From the NCBI GenBank assembly GCA_023435855.1, contig JAEZLG010000069.1:1-8516 (forward strand): 8,516 bases of DNA, given 5' to 3'. Positions 5,565 through 8,516 of the stretch are shown here, one piece after another. Numbering within the stretch: the first letter of the stretch is position 1; each line of letters starts with the position of its first letter. The translations under genes were made by a program, and so were the position numbers. The notes under the pieces were generated by a model, which was not told the DNA's origin, ran no database searches, and saw only the letters and a list, made by a program, of their open reading frames with translations. Origin of the DNA: Bacillota bacterium (GTDB taxonomy: Bacteria > Bacillota > Clostridia > Christensenellales > CAG-138).

Positions 5565-6320
5565 TTGGCGAACAACGCTGAAGGCGCGACGGAGAGCATG
5601 TATATATGGCGTACACTTGAAAATGTAACGATTCCATCGAGCTATTCGGAAACGGAGTTCACCTATAACGATCAAAAGGTGGCCGCTGCGGCAGTTTCAG
5701 ACAGCGACGCACCTATGCTTTTTTACCTTTCCAACGCATCGGGCTCTGCCGGCGGTTATTACATTTATGAAGAAGCAAAAGATGCATTTTATCCCTACCA
5801 AACCATATCCTCCGTTTCGAGAACGTATATTATCTTGAAGCCTGACGGCAGTGTGGCGCTACCCAAGGGGTTTGTTGAGACAACGCTTACTGTCGATGAT
5901 AAGGACTATACCGCGTGGAAAGCACAGGATGTGCAGGGGGATATTTACCTTTTATACGCACGCAATTCCGACGGTGAGGTTGGGTACTATGTTTACAATT
6001 TAGCGGACAGCTCGCTCCAGCGTTATGCTGTAATGCCCGCGCGTCCCGCACAGCCTACGCTGCCGCCTGTAACTACGCCAAAGCCCGTTGAGGTCACCCC
6101 GGTGCCGCAGCAAACCGCCGTACCCGAGCCTATAGATGATGGCGAAATCAGCGTGAATGCCGTGCTGTTTTATGCCGTTTGCGGCGTTGCGGCATTGCTT
6201 ACAGTAGGCATAGCCGTGTTCGTTATTATTCGCGCGGTGGAGGATAACCGCAGCAGAAAGCGGGCGGCAAAGCGCAGGGCGGAACGCGAAAACGCTCGCA
6301 AGCAAGAGCTAGGGCAGTAA
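5565..6320 (+). CDS. Membrane-anchor half of the cohesin protein: duplicated domain, Pro-rich linker, one TM segment
   Basis: The open frame encodes 251 residues from a TTG at 5565. Its AAGG lies too close for a good ribosome binding site, and an ATG at 5598 is not much better. There is no signal peptide. Residues 24-79 and 100-155 are two copies of one unit, each with an IPSSYSETEF/LPKGFVETTL start, a (F/L)Y(L/A).N..G..GYY(I/V)Y core and an aromatic RY/PY end. A Pro/Thr-rich linker (about 159-189) follows, then a single membrane helix (about 198-223, VNAVLFYAVCGVAALLTVGIA) and a strongly basic Arg/Lys tail (224-251) that would stay in the cytoplasm. This is the layout of a C-terminal surface anchor, which makes sense only if fused to the upstream signal peptide and cohesin. 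Alone it would lack export information, so it is either a remnant or made by readthrough of the TAA at 5547. It ends in tandem stops TAA-TAG. Confidence 0.65.
   Translation: MANNAEGATESMYIWRTLENVTIPSSYSETEFTYNDQKVAAAAVSDSDAPMLFYLSNASGSAGGYYIYEEAKDAFYPYQTISSVSRTYIILKPDGSVALPKGFVETTLTVDDKDYTAWKAQDVQGDIYLLYARNSDGEVGYYVYNLADSSLQRYAVMPARPAQPTLPPVTTPKPVEVTPVPQQTAVPEPIDDGEISVNAVLFYAVCGVAALLTVGIAVFVIIRAVEDNRSRKRAAKRRAERENARKQELGQ
5634..6029 (+). repeat. Internal tandem duplication of a ~56-residue unit
   Basis: Two protein-level repeats are visible, roughly at 5634-5801 and 5862-6029. Shared positions include the P of IPSSY/LPKGF, the ETEF/ETTL strand, the LFY/LLY strand, NASGSAGGYYIY/NSDGEVGYYVY, and the closing AFYPY/SLQRY. 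The DNA copies have diverged, so the duplication is old. Confidence 0.7.
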
Positions 6321-6342
6321 TAGGCTCTAAGGGGGAACCGCC

Positions 6343-7308
6343 ATGCAGACGGTTTTAGTGACGGGCGGGGCAGGCTTTATAGGGAGCCGTTTCATACGGC
6401 TCCTTCTTACAAAGTATCCAAGCATTACTATTGTAAACTTCGATGCGCTTACCTATGCCGCAAACCTAAAAAGCCTAGCGGAGTTTGAGGGAAATCCTCG
6501 GTATACGTTTTTTAAGGCAGACATCCGCGACCGGTCCACGGTGGAGGCTGTATTTGAAGCGCACGATATAGATAGCGTGGTCAACTTCGCTGCCGAGACC
6601 CATGTGGACCGCAGCATCCTCGACCCGGATACGTTTTTATCCGTCAATGTGCTCGGCACAGGCGTTTTATTAAATGCAGCGCTTAAAAACTGGCGAAGGC
6701 ATAACGGAATATATAAAAAAGACGTACGTTTTTTGCAGGTATCTACTGACGAGGTATATGGTACAAATAATGGGGAAGAAGGCTTTCGGGAAAACGCGCC
6801 GCTTCTTCCGAACAACCCTTATGCGGCTTCTAAAGCCTCTGCGGACATGCTTGTCCGCGCATACTACCAAACATATGCGTTGCCCGCTATCATTACGCGA
6901 AGCTCCAATAATTTTGGACCTCGCCAACACAAAGAAAAGCTCATTCCGCTTGTCATAAAAGCCTGCGCAGAAGGGAAGAGCATACCCGTATACGGCGACG
7001 GCATGCAAATGCGTGACTGGCTGTATGTGGACGATAACTGTGAGGCGATTGACCTCGTGCTTAATAAAGGGAATATAGGCGAAGTATATAATGTGTGCAG
7101 CGGATATGAGATGCCAAACATCGAAGTAATAAATCGCATCGTATCGCTCATGGGCGCATCCGAAACGTTACTTGAGCATGTGTTAGACCGCCCGGGGCAT
7201 GATAGGCGGTACACAATGGATTGTACAAAACTTAAACGTCTCGGCTTTCAAATAAAAATGCCCTTCGAGGAAGGGCTCAAAGATACTATTGCTCAGTATA
7301 ATTCATAG
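6343..7308 (+). CDS. rmlB: dTDP-glucose 4,6-dehydratase
   Basis: This NAD-dependent short-chain dehydrogenase of the extended type converts dTDP-glucose to dTDP-4-keto-6-deoxyglucose, the second step toward dTDP-rhamnose and other deoxysugars of surface polysaccharides. The 321-residue length fits the family. Visible motifs are GGAGFIG (8-14, dinucleotide binding), AAETHVDRSI (83-92), STDEVYG (134-140, with the catalytic T135-D136-E137), YAASK (Y160 and K164), NNFGPRQHKEKLIP (189-202), MRDWLYVDD (223-231) and DRPGHDRRY (282-290). AAGGGGG at 6329-6335 lies 7 nt before the ATG. It follows the anchor half by 22 bp, so it is the last gene of the dockerin-cohesin operon. The usual partners rmlA, rmlC and rmlD are not in the window. 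It ends on TAG. Confidence 0.95.
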   Translation: MQTVLVTGGAGFIGSRFIRLLLTKYPSITIVNFDALTYAANLKSLAEFEGNPRYTFFKADIRDRSTVEAVFEAHDIDSVVNFAAETHVDRSILDPDTFLSVNVLGTGVLLNAALKNWRRHNGIYKKDVRFLQVSTDEVYGTNNGEEGFRENAPLLPNNPYAASKASADMLVRAYYQTYALPAIITRSSNNFGPRQHKEKLIPLVIKACAEGKSIPVYGDGMQMRDWLYVDDNCEAIDLVLNKGNIGEVYNVCSGYEMPNIEVINRIVSLMGASETLLEHVLDRPGHDRRYTMDCTKLKRLGFQIKMPFEEGLKDTIAQYNS

Positions 7309-7332
7309 ATAAGAGTTTACATTGTAGCGTTA

Positions 7333-7370
7333 GACTTCAATGCGGTATCTTGCCTTTAGTAGTAGAAGTC
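7333..7370 (+). repeat. Inverted repeat downstream of rmlB
   Basis: GACTTC (7333-7338) pairs with GAAGTC (7365-7370) across a 26-nt loop, with only a short T-run (7378-7381) after it. This would be a poor intrinsic terminator. The remaining 159 bp between rmlB and the SDR gene show no convincing -35/-10 pair, although some promoter for the SDR is expected here. Confidence 0.25.
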
Positions 7371-7467
7371 AAGCTAAGTTTTATAACCAAGGAGTCCAGC
7401 TATTTGATTGCTCTTTTTATATCGGCGTGGACATACTATGCCTAAAATATAAAAAAGGAGCGATCTT

Positions 7468-8328
7468 ATGCAACAACAACCGCACAACACGTTTCCTCCG
7501 CAGCACCAAAACCGCCAACCCGGCAGGGAGGCAGAAATGAACCCGCCTCCGCAGTACGACAACCCGGCTTACAAGGCGTCGGGCAAATTGAGTGGCAAGA
7601 AAGCTTTGATTACCGGTGGCGACAGCGGAATAGGGAGAGCCATTGCCGTAGCGTATGCCAAAGAAGGGGCTGATATAGCGATCATCCATCTTCATGAGAA
7701 CAGCGACGCACAGGAGACCGTAGCCGCAGTTGAGAAGCTCGGCAAAAAATGCGTTGCGATTCAAGCCGACCTTCGTATGGAAGAAAACGCATCGCAAGCA
7801 GTCGCGCAGGCAGTTGAACAACTTGGTGGGCTTACTGTACTCATCAATAACGCCGCGGTACAGTATCCGCAAAACAGCATAACGGATATCACAAAAGAGC
7901 AGCTCTTAACCACGTTTGAAAGCAATTTCTTTTCCAGCTTCTATATGACGAAAGCAGCACTGCCGCACCTTACCGGTGGCTGCACCATAATCAATACCGC
8001 ATCGATCACGGCTTTTGAAGGGAAACCAACACTCATCGATTACTCAGCGACGAAAGGAGCAATCGTATCTTTTACACGTTCTATGGCGCTTTCTTTGATG
8101 GAAATGGGCGTTCGCGTCAACGCGGTTTCACCCGGGCCCGTTTGGACGCCGTTGATCGTTTCAAGCTTCTCACCAGAGGAGGTACAGACATTTGGTTCTA
8201 CAAGCCCCATGCAAAGGGCGGCGCAGCCATACGAACTGGCACCCATGTATGTATTCTTGGGATGTGATGATTCGTCCAATATATCCGGCCAGGTTTTCCA
8301 TGTGAACAGCGGTACAATCATCAATTAA
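7468..8328 (+). CDS. SDR-family NAD(P)-dependent oxidoreductase, YghA/YdaD-like, with Pro/Gln-rich N-terminus
   Basis: The 286-residue classical short-chain dehydrogenase has the cofactor motif TGGDSGIG (49-56), the acidic DL at 101-102, NNAA (127-130), the catalytic set N153, S179, Y192 and K196 (DYSATK), and PGPVWTP (222-228). About 40 residues precede the Rossmann fold, rich in Gln, Pro and Asn (MQQQPHNTFPPQHQNRQPG...), as in E. coli YghA and the Bacillus general-stress SDRs of the YdaD/YhdF type. By analogy it reduces an aldehyde or ketone in stress or detoxification, but the substrate is unknown. AAAGGAG ends 7 nt before the ATG, so the start is firm. It is probably transcribed alone. 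The C-terminus HVNSGTIIN-TAA matches the normal end of the family, showing that TAA is used as a real stop here. Confidence 0.92.
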   Translation: MQQQPHNTFPPQHQNRQPGREAEMNPPPQYDNPAYKASGKLSGKKALITGGDSGIGRAIAVAYAKEGADIAIIHLHENSDAQETVAAVEKLGKKCVAIQADLRMEENASQAVAQAVEQLGGLTVLINNAAVQYPQNSITDITKEQLLTTFESNFFSSFYMTKAALPHLTGGCTIINTASITAFEGKPTLIDYSATKGAIVSFTRSMALSLMEMGVRVNAVSPGPVWTPLIVSSFSPEEVQTFGSTSPMQRAAQPYELAPMYVFLGCDDSSNISGQVFHVNSGTIIN

Positions 8329-8343
8329 CCATGGGAACAAGAA

Positions 8344-8392
8344 ACTGAAGGGTACGTTACTAGCTAAGTACAAATTAGCTTGGCTATTCAGT
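8344..8392 (+). repeat. Nested inverted repeats after the SDR gene
   Basis: AGCTAA (8362-8367) pairs with TTAGCT (8375-8380) around a 7-nt loop, and the outer ACTGAA (8344-8349) pairs with TTCAGT (8387-8392). Together they could form one interrupted stem-loop just downstream of the SDR stop. No strong T-tract follows, so it is at most a weak terminator. Confidence 0.35.
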
Positions 8393-8451
8393 CTTCCTTA
8401 GAGAAACCCGCAAATAAATTGTGGAGGGTGGAGGAAAACAGGAACCTTAAA

Positions 8452-8460
8452 TGATATAAT
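8452..8460 (+). promoter_or_regulatory. Extended -10 promoter for the right-edge gene
   Basis: TGATATAAT at 8452-8460 is a perfect TGnTATAAT extended -10 element. No recognisable -35 is present 16-18 bp upstream (the region is purine-rich, AGGAAA), which is tolerated by extended -10 promoters. The start of transcription would fall near 8467, about 35 nt before the ATG at 8502. Confidence 0.6.
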
Positions 8461-8501
8461 AGCTAAAATACTATGCGGATATAGGAGTGGGGGAATCCAT
8501 A

Positions 8502-8516
8502 ATGTTACATGAAAGC
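8502..8516 (+). CDS. Start of an unidentified gene (first 5 codons, runs off window)
   Basis: ATG-TTA-CAT-GAA-AGC begins 8 nt after a GTGGGGG run (8487-8493) and 42 nt after the extended -10 box. The placement of promoter, ribosome binding site and ATG supports a real gene start, but five residues (MLHES) say nothing about function. Confidence 0.5.

Noticed and set aside
7403..7450. TTGATT and TACTAT considered as -35/-10 of the SDR gene
   Set aside because: The spacing of about 24 bp is too long for a sigma-A promoter, and no sigma-B type pair could be placed with confidence.
7340..7540. 66-codon plus-strand frame in the gap before the SDR gene
   Set aside because: It lacks a ribosome binding site and runs out of frame into the SDR gene; the peptide looks random.
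8421..8431. GGGTGG-like stretch upstream of the right-edge gene, considered as a T-box antiterminator
   Set aside because: It lies upstream of the extended -10 promoter, and no stem I, specifier loop or terminator hairpin is visible.

Overview
The window looks like chromosomal DNA of a low-to-mid GC Gram-positive bacterium of the Clostridia type. This rests on a bacterial aspartate-semialdehyde dehydrogenase end, an M3B oligoendopeptidase F, a SpoIID-family protein carrying a type I dockerin, a cohesin-type secreted protein, and strong purine-rich ribosome binding sites. I cannot name the species. No phage, insertion sequence, CRISPR array or RNA gene is visible, and no stretch longer than about 210 bases lacks a gene.

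Layout. The left edge (1-213, +) is the C-terminal end of asd. Facing it, tail to tail, is a minus-strand unit read from about 3118 down to 238. It holds pepF and then an SLC13/ArsB-like membrane transporter that is cut in two by an in-frame TAA at 757-759. A 210-bp divergent promoter region (3119-3328) separates this unit from a plus-strand operon with very short gaps: a secreted SpoIID-like wall hydrolase with a C-terminal dockerin (3329-5068), a secreted cohesin protein (5085-5549), its apparent membrane-anchor half in the same frame beyond an in-frame TAA (5565-6320), and dTDP-glucose 4,6-dehydratase (6343-7308). A stand-alone short-chain dehydrogenase/reductase with a Pro/Gln-rich N-terminus follows (7468-8328). 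At the right edge are an extended -10 promoter and the first codons of a new gene.

How the genes may work together. The most interesting part is 3329-6320: a glycan-strand-cleaving enzyme with a dockerin sits 16 bp upstream of a cohesin protein. The simplest model is a small, non-cellulosomal cohesin-dockerin pair that docks a peptidoglycan hydrolase to the cell surface. The predicted anchor is separated from the cohesin by one stop codon at the end of a Thr-Pro linker, so the cohesin would be released rather than membrane-bound unless the stop is read through. The same kind of lesion, an in-frame TAA in a hydrophilic linker with a poor restart site, also splits the transporter. Two such lesions in 8.5 kb can mean gene decay, gene fission, sequence error or stop-codon readthrough. 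General TAA reassignment is unlikely, because the other genes have no internal TAA and the SDR ends on TAA at its family-typical C-terminus.
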